A DNA stretch of 64,000 nt from Orientallactaga sibirica (GCA_036365145.1 JAEOAD010000001.1:104216001-104280000), one strand, 5' to 3'; numbered from the stretch's first letter, positions 22,479-34,825 are shown. A program made the numbers and translations. Notes: generated by a model not told the origin, from the sequence alone.

Positions 22479-23016
22479 AGCATGTATATTCTCACTATAG
22501 TGGAGGCCAAGATTATGAAATTCAGGTGTCAGTATGGCCACACTCCCTGAGAAGTCTGCAGGGACAATTCTTCTGTGCTTCTTTCAGCTTCTGGTGGCTT
22601 TGGAAGTCCTTGGCTTATGGCACCCAATGACAATGTCTGCCCTCATCCTATGACCTTCTTCCTTCAAGTCTCTGTGTCTGTTTCTCAAGACAATAGTCAC
22701 TGCATGGCAGGCTCTTACTCCATTATATCTTGATCTTAACTTGCCTGTGTCTGCAAAATTGCTTTTGTAAGCAGGCTAACATTCATAGCTACACAGATAC
22801 AGGACTGAAACACATTTTGATGAACATAACTAAACCCACTGTAATACAATATCCTAGTTTAGCTACATTATGCAGGTAATTTACTATTGTGGGCTGCCTT
22901 TTATCACCAATGTAAATTTAACCACTTCACTCTTAAAACAAAACATGAGAAATAATTGAGGTTGTGCAAAACAAGATTCTGCAGATCATCATTTCTAATA
23001 GTAAAATATTGGGGAA
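22479..23016. other. No gene or clear repeat seen
   Basis: Unassigned DNA between the purine tract and the next SINE. Confidence 0.4.
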
Positions 23017-23017
23017 A

Positions 23018-23230
23018 GGCTGGAGAGATGGCTTAGTGGTTAAGGTGTTTGCTAGCAAAGCCAAAGGAGCCAGTTTCAATTCCCAGTACCCACGTGAAGC
23101 CAGATGCACAAGGTGACACATGCATCTTGAGTTTGTTTGCAGTGGCTAGAGGCCCTGGCATACCCATTCTCTCTCTCTCTCTCTTTCTCTCTCTCCCCTT
23201 CTGTCTCTCAAATAAATAAATAAAATATTT
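23018..23230 (+). repeat. B2-type SINE
   Basis: 'ggctggagagatggcttagt' head, CT block and 'caaataaataaataaaata' tail. Confidence 0.93.
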
Positions 23231-23457
23231 CTTTAAATATTGGAAAAAAACAAATATCAGCAATATAGTGTTGGTTATATTATAGATATATAATAGAATA
23301 TTAAGCACCAATAAAGTAATATGGTAAAATGTATTTGATGTGAAAATATCTTCATAATATATTGCTATAAAAACATATATGTTCATAACTAGAGATTTAA
23401 AAATATGCAAATACAGAAGTGTGTGTCTTTGCTATATATTTAGAATAGGTAGTATAG

Positions 23458-23701
23458 GGCTGGAAAGATTGCTTAGTTGTTAAGGTATTTGCCTGCAAAG
23501 ACAAAGGACCCAGGTTCAATTCCCCAGGACCCATGTAAGCCAGATGCACAAGGTGGGACATGTGTCTGGAGTTCATTTACAGAAGGCCCTGTTGTCACCA
23601 TCATTCTGTCTCTCTCTCACTCTCTCTCTCTCTCTCTCTTCTCTCTCTTTCTGCCTCTCTCTTTCTCTCAAATGAATAAAACAAATTAATTTTTAAAATA
23701 T
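23458..23701 (+). repeat. B2-type SINE with 14-bp target duplication
   Basis: Flanked on both sides by 'aataggtagtatag' (23,444-23,457 and 23,702-23,715). This defines the exact element ends and shows a recent insertion. Confidence 0.96.
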
Positions 23702-26050
23702 AATAGGTAGTATAGAATTTGAAAGTAGGGTTTCAACACATTTTTATATAAAGTTTCTTATAGTTAATTATTTGTTATAAAGCAATATATGTTTATTATA
23801 AAGAAGTAAAAACAAATGACCAATGATATTCAAGTGTTCATGATTTCAACTGTCCAGAGCAAATAACCCTTAATACTGTAGCATATAAATGCACAGGAAA
23901 TGAGGAAGGACTTGGAAAATCCACTCTAGGGCAGAACATATTTTAGGATATTCACTAGTACAGGAAACCACAAAATGAGTTATGAAGTCACCCCAAAGTC
24001 AGTTGTATTCTAGGATGTGGAATTGGGGACATCAAATTATTTAAAGCATGATATTGATATTGAAACAAATGTAGGTTTATAATAAGAAGTAGAACTCATT
24101 CCTCAGGAAATAATTTCATTCACTAAGGATGAAAAGTTTGAAAATCACATACTAATGTCTTACTGTGGGTGGGAAATTATATTTTACATTCTCTTCTTTT
24201 AGCTTCTTTATGTGTGCCAATTTCTTTTTTCTGAGATGAGTCAGTACTGCATCTATAGAGAAAATAATAACTCTTTCGAGAAGTTACAATGAACTACCCA
24301 TCCTCTTCTGCCACCACTGGTCTGCAGTGGATAGCCAGCTTGGTGTGTAGATAGTTACCTACCCACGACTCATCAGAGCCTTATGCTTGCTCCAAAGAGC
24401 CTTCAGGCAGGATTTCTAATACCTGTGGGTCTATACCCCAGAAGATATGGGAGCGCCAGGATTGCCCCTAAGGTTTACTTCCCCCTTATAAGTCATCAGC
24501 CAGGACCATAGAATCCCACCAGCCCAAGGAAGGGCTTGCCATACCCATGAAATTGTCTGCCACATACACCTATGTTTTGAGAAGGAAAGACCTTACATTG
24601 TGTGTTGTGCATCCCATTACTCTTTCATTGAATTCTCCCATCATTTCTTACATTGTTTACATGGGGAAAACTGAAGCTCAGAGAGGTGAGTTGCACACTG
24701 TCATGTAGCTAAGAGGTTGCAGGGACAAGACTGACAGACAGGCATATCTGTCTGCAAGAGATGGACTCCTCTGAAGTGCCTCCTGGGTGATCTTTCCCCA
24801 CCTGTCCTCCCACAGACTTCCCTCTCTCACTCCTTATTCTTGGTTCATTTGTAAAAACAGTTTACTTTTATCTCTCTTTCTGAGATGTTCCTTGAGAACA
24901 TCTGTTAGGCATGTGTGGTTATTAGCAAAGCTTTTTTACATAAATGAAACGATGAGGCGACTTCTAACCCTTGGCTTTCCACTTTTCAATTAAGTATCAC
25001 TCATCTCCGGGGCATGAGCTTCAGAGCCAGTTAGTACAGCCCAGATAATCACCCCACCAACCACTGGGGGGGGGGCTTTCTGTACAATAATAACAAATTC
25101 ACTTTTTTTAAGGTTCATATCCCCATTATATTTCAACTTGTCATTTTTCCCCCATTAAATCCTTCCATCTCCAGAATTAGCTTACCACCCATTTAATTGC
25201 TTTTCAAAAACATCCATTTTTTTATCTGCCCTGAAACTGTCCACAGAAGGTAGCAGCCAATAATGGAACTCTTTAGTCACATAAAATCTGCTATTGAAAA
25301 TAAGCCTCTGATCAGACAGGGTCCTCAGAAAAGTATGACTAATCCACAGCCGATGTAATAGCTAAGACAGCAATGCTCTCGTTTCTAAACGCCATTTCAT
25401 TAACAGGATTCACATCTTGAGTCCACAGTATTCTCAGCTCTACTTTCCACTCTGAACAAATAAAATTTTAAAACATCCTGGGAAAAGGAGTGGCTTTGAA
25501 AATCTGAGTCAACTGGGAAAAGGTGACCCTCTTTCAGGTTGACCCTGGTGTGTGACATCCCACTTCTTAAAACTCTTCAGAAGAAACAGGCTCTGGTGTG
25601 AGAAAAAGCCCAAAGGTTGTTTGTTTTCCTTTGCAGGAAAAAAAAAAAAATCAAGCCAACTTCTTTCTAACTTAATGCATTGTGGGAATAACAGAAAAAT
25701 CAATAACAAGCCTGAAAAATATCTCTTGATTAAAAGGAAAGCAAGATTTTTGTTCTTGCCCTTTCTTAAGTATTTTTGTAAACCAATGGTAAAAGAGAAA
25801 AACTTCAAAGGCAGAGGATGGGAAAAAAGGAAGATGGTCAAAAATCAATCTATATTTTCAGGTACAGAAAGTGAATACAAGACCAGGGGCCATGTCCATG
25901 CTAATACTGTCCCCATCTCAAAAACCACTACGGAAGCTGGTCACTCATGGCTGGTACATTGTGCCTCTTTCTAGGGGTGCTAAAGTCAAATCATGTGGCA
26001 TCCATCTTCTACTGGCTCCCAAAAGTCTGCTAAACTTAATAATTATGAAA
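23702..26050. other. Gene-free, repeat-poor stretch
   Basis: About 2.3 kb with one MIR (24,640-24,757) and otherwise no repeat I recognise. AT-rich DNA at 25.1-25.9 kb holds an open frame of 140 codons (25,552-25,974) with Lys/Phe-rich low-information composition, which I judge non-coding. It could harbour conserved non-coding sequence. Confidence 0.4.
24640..24757 (+). repeat. MIR SINE, ancient
   Basis: 'gggaaaactgaagctcagag', 'aggtgagttgcacactgtca' and 'gtagctaagaggttgcaggg' are the MIR core and 3' segment. Confidence 0.7.
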
Positions 26051-26288
26051 TTGGGGGCTAAAGAAATACCTAGGTTTGGAAAGTGCTTGCCCTGTAAGCA
26101 TGAGGACCCGTTTTCAATCCCCAGAAGCATATGTGCCTATAATCCCAGTGCTGGGATGGGTGAGACAAATGGATTTCCGAAGTTCCCTGGCCAGTCTAGG
26201 TTAATCAGTCAACTTCAGACTGATGACAGAACTTGTCTCAGAAAGAGGTGGATAGCATACCTAAGGATAACATTCAAGGTCGTCCTCT

Positions 26289-26331
<43 letters not shown>
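26051..26331 (+). repeat. B4-type SINE with (CA)n tail
   Basis: 'gggggctaaagaaatacc', 'agtgcttgccctgtaagcat', 'cataatcccagtgctgggat-like' and a terminal (CA)n at 26,290-26,330. This is the ID head plus B1-like body of a B4. Confidence 0.65.
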
Positions 26332-26334
<3 letters not shown>

Positions 26335-28209
26335 TACATAATACATGCAAAAAAGAATTATAGAAATTATTGGTATCATTTCACATCGGTAGCTTAAGAG
26401 CAGAATGTTAACATCACAGAAATTAGAAAGGACAACAAATCAAGAATTCTGCCCCCCATTTTTTGTAAGAGAACTAGTTATCAAATATGAGTCAGTATAG
26501 AACCACTTCCTCCTGGGACTTGCTAGGGGTTTCCCTTTGGAGATGTCCAGGAATGGAGAAAAGCAGGCCTTGTCTTCGAGGCACTTTCCTCTCACTGAGA
26601 CACAGAGCTATAGAACCATCAGAGCAGTGCCTAATGCTCCCCGGGGTGGGGGGTGGGGGAGGATAAAGCAAACCTACCTAGCAGACTATCACGTGGCGCC
26701 TGAATGGTTAGCTGACACAGAGCTTGTGCTCCCAGGCTCTGGTCTGAACACAAATTGCTGGAACCCCATGAAGGCAGCATGCCCCGAGGTCCTGAGACAT
26801 AACCCCCATCCATAGATGAGTTCTCCCAGGCCTGATCATCCTGACAAGTCCCTGATGTCCCCTACTCACATCCCAGCTAACACTGACCTCCTGTGACCAT
26901 CGCACCAGCTGTCTCAGACACACCTATGGCACCCCAGAAGACCAGTAGCCCATCAAGTGAGTAGTAGGGTCCAACTCCTTTTGTTCACCCCTGAATCCCC
27001 AATGCTTAGCCCAATGTTATATGAACAATAGGTAAACATGAATGTTCAGTGAGTTCAACAGACAATTCTCTGTTAATCTATTCCTCAGTGGCATTGGAAT
27101 CTTTCAGTTAGAGTATACAATTTAAGAAATTCAAAACAAGCTATCAAGAAGTCTGGATTCTAGGCCAGTCTTGGCAATTAATTTTGTATAAGACCCCTTG
27201 TGTCCTTGAACCTCCCATTTCTTTACCTAGAAAGCAACAACCAAATTGTACCCTTTTCATGCTGGATAGAGCAGACCTTGGCCAACTGTCTAACCTGTAT
27301 GTGTCTCTGTCATCAGACGAGACTAACACACCCTATATCCTTTGAAATCCTCATTATGGAGGTTAAAATTTACGAGTTCTTTAGCATAGAATGACTTGAT
27401 GCTTCCCCTTCTGCCTTCTAACTGAACCGCTCATGGTTCTTCCAGACCCAGCCAGATACCTCACTAAGTATGGGAGCAGAGTAGGTGCTGGATTTCAAAT
27501 GTTTCCTACAAAAAAGACAGACTGACATAGGAAACTTTTTTATTCTATTTCAACTAAAACTGCACCACTAAAGGAAACATAAGGATCTTTCTCTGAACTT
27601 AAAGAGAAATTTCACTGAGTCAATTTAGACCCCATCTGACAGACTCTTGTATCCACTAGGATGCTTTTAGCTGGAGATGAGAGAAAATCCAAATCAATGC
27701 CTCCAAAACAATGAGAGGATATGGCAGGTTCCATGAGAGGTGCTTAGCGGCAGGCCACAATGGTGACTGAGTTCACAGATGTCATCACTAAGACCCAGAT
27801 TCTTTGCCTCTTTGTACAGCATGTTCTGGAGCTGGTTTTACTCCTGCTCCCAAGATGACAGCTGAGTTCTACACATATCTCATATAGATACAATAACACC
27901 TGCTATAAAGAAAAAGGACCACTTCCACATGCATCTCTGTGGAGGGGCAAATAAACTCTCTCAAATGTCTCCCCAACAACGTTTCCCTTAGGCCACATTG
28001 ACCAAAAGACAGTGGCAATGTGTACAATGAAACAAGTAGTTTTCCACAGAATGGGAACATTGTGGATTTAGGCCAACCCAAATTTTGGCCAGATCACTTT
28101 AGAAAGATGGGAGAAAGTAAAGTCTTACCAGCATGAATAAAGGAAACAGTGGGTGTTAGGAAACATGTACTGTCTGGAGAACCTTCCTCCCAAAAGCACA
28201 TCTACACTA

Positions 28210-28286
<77 letters not shown>

Positions 28287-28511
28287 CAGCAAGGACCAGC
28301 TACAAGCCTGTGCAACTATTTGATATTGGGACATGATGTTGTCACCTACAAAGTTCACACTCCAGAACTGTGAAGCTGAGTCACAGAAAAATTACAAAGG
28401 AAGTCTCATAACGTTTTAATGAAGTTGATGATTTGTGTTGGGCCAAATTCATAGCCATCCCGGGTTGCAAATTATTTTAAATGATGGGATCAGGTTTTAG
28501 CAAACAAAACA
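26332..28511. other. Gene-free stretch
   Basis: No gene or named interspersed repeat apart from a CA/GA microsatellite. A G-run (26,642-26,661) could form a G-quadruplex on the plus strand. Confidence 0.4.
28214..28284. repeat. (CA)n-(GA)n compound microsatellite
   Basis: CA dinucleotides (28,214-28,245) pass through 'gagacacagagag' into GA dinucleotides up to 28,284. Confidence 0.95.
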
Positions 28512-28525
28512 AAAGCTGAGGTTTT

Positions 28526-28675
28526 AGTTGGGCGTGGTGACTCATGCCTTGCATCTCAGCACTCGGGAGGCAGAAGTAACAGGATCACTGTGAGTTTGAG
28601 GCAGCCTGAGACTACGTGGTGATTTCCAGGTCAGCCTGGGCTAGAGGGATAACCTACCTCAAAAAAAAAAATAAT
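28526..28675 (+). repeat. B1 SINE with 14-bp target duplication
   Basis: Flanked by 'aaagctgaggtttt' at 28,512-28,525 and 28,676-28,689. The element ends in an A tail. Confidence 0.96.
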
Positions 28676-28777
28676 AAAGCTGAGGTTTTGGGCTGGCAAG
28701 ATGGTTCAATGGATAAGGTACTCAAGCTGGAGTTCTTAAATTCAATCTCTATATCCCATATAAAAAGCCAGAAGTGG

Positions 28778-29013
28778 GGCTGGATGGCTTAGTAGACAAG
28801 GCGTTTGCCTGCAAAACCAAAGGACCCTGGTTTAATTCTCCAGGACCCATGTAATCCAGATGCACAAGGGGACACATGCATCTGGAGTTCATTTGCAGTG
28901 GCTGCATGCCCTGGGGCACCCATTCTCGATCTTTCTCTCTCTCTCTCTCTCTGTGCCTCTTTCTCTCTCTCAAATCAATCAATAAATAAAATATATTTTT
29001 AAAAAATTAAAAA
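28778..29013 (+). repeat. B2-type SINE nested in B4
   Basis: 'ggctggatggcttagtagac' head, CT block and 'aaatcaatcaataaataaaa' tail. Inserted right after the first copy of the target duplication. Confidence 0.93.
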
Positions 29014-29162
29014 GGCCAGGCGTGGTGGCACATGCCTTTAATCCCAGCACTCGGGAGGCAGAGGTAGGAGGATCACCATGAGTTCGAGGCCACCCTGATA
29101 CTACATAGTGAATTCCAGGTCAGCCTGAGCTAGAGTGAGACTCTACCTCAGAAAACAAAAAA

Positions 29163-29201
<39 letters not shown>

Positions 29202-29230
29202 AATAAAATAAAATAAAATAAAATAAAATA
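29014..29230 (+). repeat. B1 SINE nested, with (AAAT)n/(AAAAT)n tail
   Basis: 'ggccaggcgtggtggcacat' B1 placed in the A tail of the B2. The tail changes from AAAT to AAAAT units before the second target copy. Confidence 0.93.
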
Positions 29231-29246
29231 AAAGGCCAGAAGTGGC

Positions 29247-29410
29247 CAGGTGTGGTGGCACATGCCTTTAATCCCAGCACTTGGGAGGCAGAAGTAGGAG
29301 GAGCGCCATGAGTTCAATAGCCACCTGAGAATACATAGTGATTTTTAGGTCAGCCTGAGCTAGAGTGAGACCCTACCTTGAAAACTCAAAAAAACAAAAA
29401 AATAAAAATA
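29247..29410 (+). repeat. Second B1 SINE nested in the same B4
   Basis: Lies between the second and third copies of the 16-bp B4-derived target sequence, so it is an independent insertion. Confidence 0.93.
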
Positions 29411-29721
29411 AAAAAGCCAAAAGTGGTGGCAGGAGTCTATAACCCCAGCATACTGATGCTGATGGCAATGTGATGAGAAGCAGAGACAGGAGAATTTTCC
29501 AGAAGCTCAAGATGAGCCCAGCAAAGAACAACAGACTGAGAATCCAGAATGAGAAACCCGACTTCCAAGGAGGTGGACCTCTGACCTCCTCCTACGTGAT
29601 GTGGCACACGGGCACCCCACAGTCACACCTGAACATATGCACACAACCAGAAACATGCATGCATCCAAATAAATAATTTAAAATTTTTTAAACAGAAGTT
29701 GTTTAGTATTTCTCTCATTGG

Positions 29722-30035
29722 TGTATTAAAATACCTGATAAAAGCACCTTACTGAAGGAAGGATTGATTCTGGCTCAGTTTCAGGGTGAACTCCATCATG
29801 GAAAGGGGGTGATGACAGCGAGATCTTGAGGCAGCTGGTCATGTTCTGCCCACAATCAGGAAGAAAAGAGAGACGGACGCCGGCACTGGGTACACATTCT
29901 CTTCTCTATCTATTCAGCCCGGGATCCCAGACCATGGGACAATACTGCTGCTACAGCACGTCTACCTGCCTTGATCATGTAGCAACTTCCTCACAGACAT
30001 GCCCAGAAGTTTTTCCCTCTTACGTGATTACAGAT
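29722..30035 (-). repeat. Old MaLR-type LTR
   Basis: 'aaaatacctgataaaagcac' and 'ggattgattctggctcagtt' are reverse-strand signatures of MT/MLT LTRs. Assignment is by memory of the pattern; ends are approximate. Confidence 0.45.
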
Positions 30036-31756
30036 ACCATCAGGTTGATAATATCAACCACCGCACGAAGGTAACATTTGGTAAACACCTACTATGTGTT
30101 GATCAATATACCAAAGCAATTAACAAATCTGATTTGCACAGTAACACTACAGGTTTTTCACACCTCCTTTAAGGGCGAAGGAACCAAGCTACACTGCACC
30201 AAAAGCAGGCAGCCCGTTAAAGACAGAATGCACTTTCACTCAGATTTAGCTGACTTAAGATCATAATCTCTGTACTCTATCAGGATAGCTTATGCCCGAA
30301 GAACTAGAGATGAAAATAGCTTCTATGGCCGACAGTCTAGATAGGAGTGATGCTCAAACCCTAGTCACATGTGGCACCCTACAGCAAGCTAAGCTATTTT
30401 GATAGTAAAAGATGAAAAGCTTTAGAAGCCACGCCCTGCCTCTGCACTGTCCACACTGTTTTTAATGTATTCCTCTGTCTTGCTAATGATAGGGAACTTG
30501 CTGCTGCATGGTTCCATAAAGCATTATCTCATTATCTCTTTTTGCCTCTCACTGTAAAGTGCTTTGCAGCATAAAAAAAAAGTGGAGTATGGAAAAATTA
30601 ATTTCATTAAATTAATGGAGAGTGTCATGACTGCTCAGTTATGACTCGGATACGTTCGTAGGAGGCACTGTATATGCATCAAAGCTTGTCCTTTATTTTG
30701 CCATTTTCCCTCCCACATGCACCCACCCGCTTTCCTAGGGAGGAACAAATAATTCTAAATAGAAAGCGTTCCAGAAATATTGTTGCCACCAGCAACCTGG
30801 AAAATCCCAAATGCAAAACATGACTTCATGTGACCAATGAACAAGCAGCGGGGATAATTCAGTTCTCTTCTTAAGAGATATAAATGTTACAGCTGAACAC
30901 ATCGTAAATCAAAGGTACCCATGACATTGGTCACCTCTTCCAGCCTTTCGATTTACACAGCTAAATGTTCGGTAAGGTTTTATTAAACCTTCTCAAGTGT
31001 CTTGTCCCTCTTTCCTTATAAAGTCCAGTGATCTTCCAGGCCTTTCTCAAGTGCCACATTGATTGAATGGCTTCTCATCAATTCAAGTTCATAGCGCTCG
31101 ATCCTTGAGTTCATTCATGTACTGGCTCACTCAATGCTTACTGAGCAAAGAGATGCACAGCTCTGATGTTGAAACTGGAAATGCCAAGATCATAAAAGTC
31201 GTCTGGATGCTCTCTTCCAAGAGAACACACTGTCTGTACCACATACTTTACTAATGATACCCTCAACAACATTAGACTCTCCTGAGGAGTGGGGGGAGAT
31301 GCTTCTCAGTCAATTTAACAGCCCAAGATTAAGAGCATCCTTCTTCTTTAAGCTTCTGTGATGAAAGTAACACTCTCTATTGGGCCCTGCTGGAATGCCC
31401 ATATGCTCTCCAGTGTGCAATTATTATTTTTTTTTTTCTGAAGACTTCCCATTGATTAGTTCATTCAGTTATTTCTTGACCTCAACTTTTCTGGATCCTT
31501 CAGTTTTCTGAATATGGCTTCACAGATCAAGTCCAAATCAGGTCAGAACTTCATTGAGTGCCAGCTGTGCATCAGACATTGGGCTCGAAGTTCTCTGTAT
31601 TCAGACTCTAGTTCTCATAAGAACATTCAAAGATACTCAGTGACAGATATTTCAGTTTCACAAAGGAAAAAACCTAGGCTCAGAAACTATACAGAACCTT
31701 TCCTCATGTGAGCTCACTCGTATGTAGCTGAACCAGAATTTAAAGCCATGTCTGGG
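30036..31756. other. Gene-free stretch with MIR fragments
   Basis: MIR-like pieces at 30,070-30,215 and 31,540-31,748. The block 30,420-31,050 between them is free of recognisable repeats and AT-rich. No coding region found. Confidence 0.45.
31540..31748 (+). repeat. MIR SINE, ancient
   Basis: 'cattgagtgccagctgtgca', 'cagtttcacaaaggaaaaaa' and 'gtagctgaaccagaatttaa' match the MIR order. A young B2 follows it. Confidence 0.7.
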
Positions 31757-31955
31757 GGCTAGAGGGATGGCTCAGCAGTTAAGGCACTTGCCTACAAAGC
31801 CAAAGGATCCAGGATCATGTGAGTCCCCAGGACTCACATAAGCCAGATGCATAAGGTGGCACATGTGTCTGGGTTAGTTTGTAGTGACTGGAGGCCCTGG
31901 TGCACCCATTTTCTCTCTCTCTCTCTCAAATAAATAAATAAAAATTAAATTAAAT
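31757..31955 (+). repeat. B2-type SINE with target duplication
   Basis: Flanked by 'ccatgtctggg' at 31,746-31,756 and 31,956-31,966. Confidence 0.95.
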
Positions 31956-31983
31956 CCATGTCTGGGATGCTGGCATTCTATTT

Positions 31984-32151
31984 TGTTTGTTTGTTTGTTT
32001 GTTTGTTTTGTTTTTCGAGGTAGGGTCTCTCTGTAGCCTAGGCTGACCTGGAATTCACTATGTATTCTCAGGGTGGCCTCAAACTCACAGCGATCCTCCT
32101 ACCTCTGCCTCCCAAGTGCTGGGATTAAAGGCGTGTACCATCACACCCGGC
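31984..32151 (-). repeat. B1 SINE with (GTTT)n tail
   Basis: Reverse B1. Tail is 'gtttgtttgtttgtttg'; flanks share 'ggcattctatt'. Confidence 0.95.
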
Positions 32152-32879
32152 TTGGCATTCTATTCTTACACATAACCTCATCCTCTATCCTTTGGTCACT
32201 TGCTGAACAATAAAAGTAGTGCCACACGACAGCTTTCTCAAAAGGTTGTTCTGAGTGCCACATGAGACTGTTGATTTATCTTTCTTGCCTTCTCTGTTCT
32301 ACATGTACAGACAACTACCTCACATTCAATGGAGATAGGTGGATAATATGGATAATCATCTGATAACTAATCTTTTAACCACTGCCCCTTAATAAGGAGG
32401 AATGATAGAATGTTGCTCAGACCCAAAGCCTCACTTCTTGCTGATGTCCCTCCTCAAACACAGAGTAGGAATCTGCCTTTGACAGAGGAAACTCTGAAAA
32501 CATGCTGAAGGTCAGATGAGCATACCTTTCATATACAGACAGTAGAATGAGAACCCAGGAGACCCAGAACTTGGCCTTTGTACTTTTCCATGCAGGACTA
32601 TGTATAGCACAAGGGGGGGGGGATGTTCCGCTGGAAATCAAGTGATTTATAATTGAATGCTCACTTTCTCTCCAGGAACGTAGGCGTTTTTCTATCACCT
32701 AGAGGAAAGCAGAAACACTTGGCAGTAGAATTACAAAGAGGGAAAAATCATAATCCCTCCACCATATTTTATAATAAAGGATAGAAATCACCATACAAAT
32801 GTGTGTGGTTCCTTTCATATCACTTTTTCAGTATTATTCCTAAAGCATCCTACATTTTCACATTATATTGCTAGACAAT
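32152..32879. other. No gene or clear repeat seen
   Basis: About 730 bp, unassigned. A 93-codon minus-strand ORF (32,417-32,698) has no recognisable features. Confidence 0.4.
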
Positions 32880-33594
32880 TGTTGGGCATTGCTAAACATG
32901 GGCTGGGACTGTGAGGAAGCTGACCTGGGCTGTTAGACATGGCTGGGCACCTTGGGCTGTGGGGGTTGCAGCTGGCCTTACCTTTGGGAACCCACCCTGG
33001 CAATGGAGACTGGCCCTCCCTGCCCTCGGGCAAGGTTGTAGTGTGCCCTGTCTTTGCCAGAGTGGGCACAACTGGCGAGGCCCTCCCCTTGATCCCCAAA
33101 ACACCTGACCATTCCATAGTTAGGCTTTGCCCCCCACAGTCCCTAACCTGTGGCTAGCTGCCCAAGAGACCCTTATAAACAGTCTCCCTTTAGTTTTAGC
33201 CATCCAATATGTGACTGAAGTCACATTGATTTTCCCTCCACTTCTGTTATCTCCCTTGCAGCTCCTCCCTCACAACTCTGAAGTCACGTAGCTTTTCCCA
33301 CCACTATCTCCCTTACAGCTTCTCTCTCCCTCGTGACTTCTGCCTTCCAACACCAGCCAATTAGATAGCAACCCATAAACTATGTATCCAATCACCATAT
33401 AGTCTGTATGTGCCTTCTCATCCTTTCTCAAGTGTTTATAAACCCACTCCTCTTTTGAATAAATGAGAGCACGCTATTCATCAGAAGGCCTCTCGGGTAG
33501 TTCATTGCCCATTCAACTCACCTGCTCCAGGACCTTGCTTCCCCTCAACTCCTCCTGCACCTGGGACGTCAGTGGCCAACGACCCCCAGAAACA
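32880..33594 (+). mobile_element. Probable solo LTR of an endogenous retrovirus
   Basis: From 'tgttgggcattgctaaacat' to 'gacccccagaaaca', about 715 bp. It has U3-like DNA, a 'tataaa' box at 33,437-33,442 and 'aataaa' at 33,458-33,463, a U3/R promoter-polyA spacing typical of LTRs. I could not find a convincing target duplication, so the ends are provisional. No coding sequence flanks it. Confidence 0.6.
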
Positions 33595-33699
33595 GCAAGG
33601 ACAGATATTTTATTTAGTAAGTAGAAATTGTGTGTGGACATATCATGTGTTTGGTACCATCATTTCCCTCCTCCCTGCCCCCATTCTACTGAGGGTCCT

Positions 33700-34262
33700 C
33701 CTCAGTGAGATCAGTGCTATTCACCATGGGGTTGTGTGTTATGAGTTGTAAGCATAGCAGTCAGTCGTTGTGGGAGGGCAATGTCTCTGGACAGTCCCTC
33801 CCACCCTGTGGCTCTTACAATCTTTCCACCCCTCTTCCACAAATATCCCTGAGTTATGGTGGGTGTGTTTTAAGTCAACTGTTGAGCTCTCAGCAGCTTC
33901 TGGATTTCTGCCTTGGTACCACCAATCTATGGCCAAAAGAAAGGCTACATCAAAATCTCTCTAAATTAACAATGCTTATCTCCTTTATCCTATGCTGACT
34001 TCACTCTCCATTGGAGAATCTGCTTCTCTTGTTCAGAAGGCAGTGAAAACTGAATAATCAAAATCTATCAACAAGACAAGAAAAGATAGCTGACTCCCTG
34101 GCAGAACTTGAACCATCCTTTGCACATCAACTAGGGCCCAGGTGAAACCACAGAGGAACTGGTGAGAAGATCAAGAGTGCTGCTTCCATGGTGATCCTGA
34201 CAATCTGCACCAGGGTGATGGAGACAGACACTGAGGATTGCTCAAAACACACCAAAGTAGAC
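33700..34262 (+). repeat. Dispersed repeat of unidentified family, longest copy
   Basis: Shares blocks with 9.80-10.42 kb and 45.47-45.70 kb: 'caccctgtggctcttacaat', 'attggagaatctgcttctct', 'acaagaaaagatagctgact', 'gggcccaggtgaaaccacag' and 'ggagacagacactgaggatt'. No preserved ORF. Confidence 0.6.
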
Positions 34263-34336
34263 AATTATTTTTATATCTGACTTCCCTATAAGACTGAGTC
34301 CTCCGCAGAAAGAATCACTTTTAAAAAATTATCCTT

Positions 34337-34488
34337 GGGCTGGAGAGATGGATTAGTGATTAAGGCACATGCCAATGAAACCTAAGGACCCCAGTTAGAT
34401 TTTCCAGGTCCCACATAAGCCAGATGCACAAGGGTGTGCATGCATCTGGAGTTCATTTGCAGTGGCTAGAGGCCCTGGGTGTGCCCAT

Positions 34489-34522
<34 letters not shown>

Positions 34523-34572
34523 TCTCTTTCCCTCTCTATGTCTCTAATAAATAAATAAAAATAAAACCTTTA
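34337..34572 (+). repeat. B2-type SINE
   Basis: 'gggctggagagatggattag' head, a (TCTCAC)n-like block and an A-rich tail. Flanks share an 'aaaaattatc' motif. Confidence 0.93.
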
Positions 34573-34613
34573 AAAATTATCTTTAAACATGCATGACAAA
34601 ATCCATGTCTAGT

Positions 34614-34825
34614 GGCTGGAAAGATTGCTCAGTGGTTAAAGGCACTTGCTTATGATGGCTTAGGTTCGATTCCCCAGTACCCACATAAAGTGAGATGCAC
34701 AAAGTGGCACATGCATCTAAAGTTCCTTTGCAGTGGCAAGAAGTCATGGAGTGCCCACACTCTCTTTCTTTCTCCCTCTCTGCCTCTTTTTCTCTCTTTT
34801 AAATAAATAAATAAGATTTAAAAGA
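34614..34825 (+). repeat. B2-type SINE with target duplication
   Basis: Flanked by 'aaaatccatgtcta' on both sides (about 34,599 and 34,826). Confidence 0.93.

Larger units (their letters stand above)
28690..29682 (+). repeat. B4-type SINE split by nested SINEs
   Basis: Left part 28,690-28,777 ('gggctggcaagatggttcaa') and right part 29,411-29,682 ('ggcaggagtctataacccca', 'cacctgaacatatgcacaca') form one B4. Its 'agccagaagtgg' stretch appears three times around the inserts (28,762-28,777; 29,231-29,246; 29,411-29,426). Confidence 0.8.

Noticed and set aside
22083..22550. Lys/Glu/Arg-rich and Ser/Phe/Leu-rich ORFs
   Set aside because: Produced by the polypurine microsatellite; low-complexity repeats, not proteins.
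25552..25974. 140-codon open frame, plus strand
   Set aside because: Lys/Phe-rich translation of AT-rich DNA, with an equally long ORF on the opposite strand. No family resemblance.
26290..26331. Z-DNA or regulatory role for (CA)n
   Set aside because: It is the tail of a B4 SINE; nothing further supports a function.
32863..33157. Overlapping ORFs on both strands at 32.9-33.1 kb
   Set aside because: They lie within the U3-like part of a probable solo LTR and have no family resemblance.
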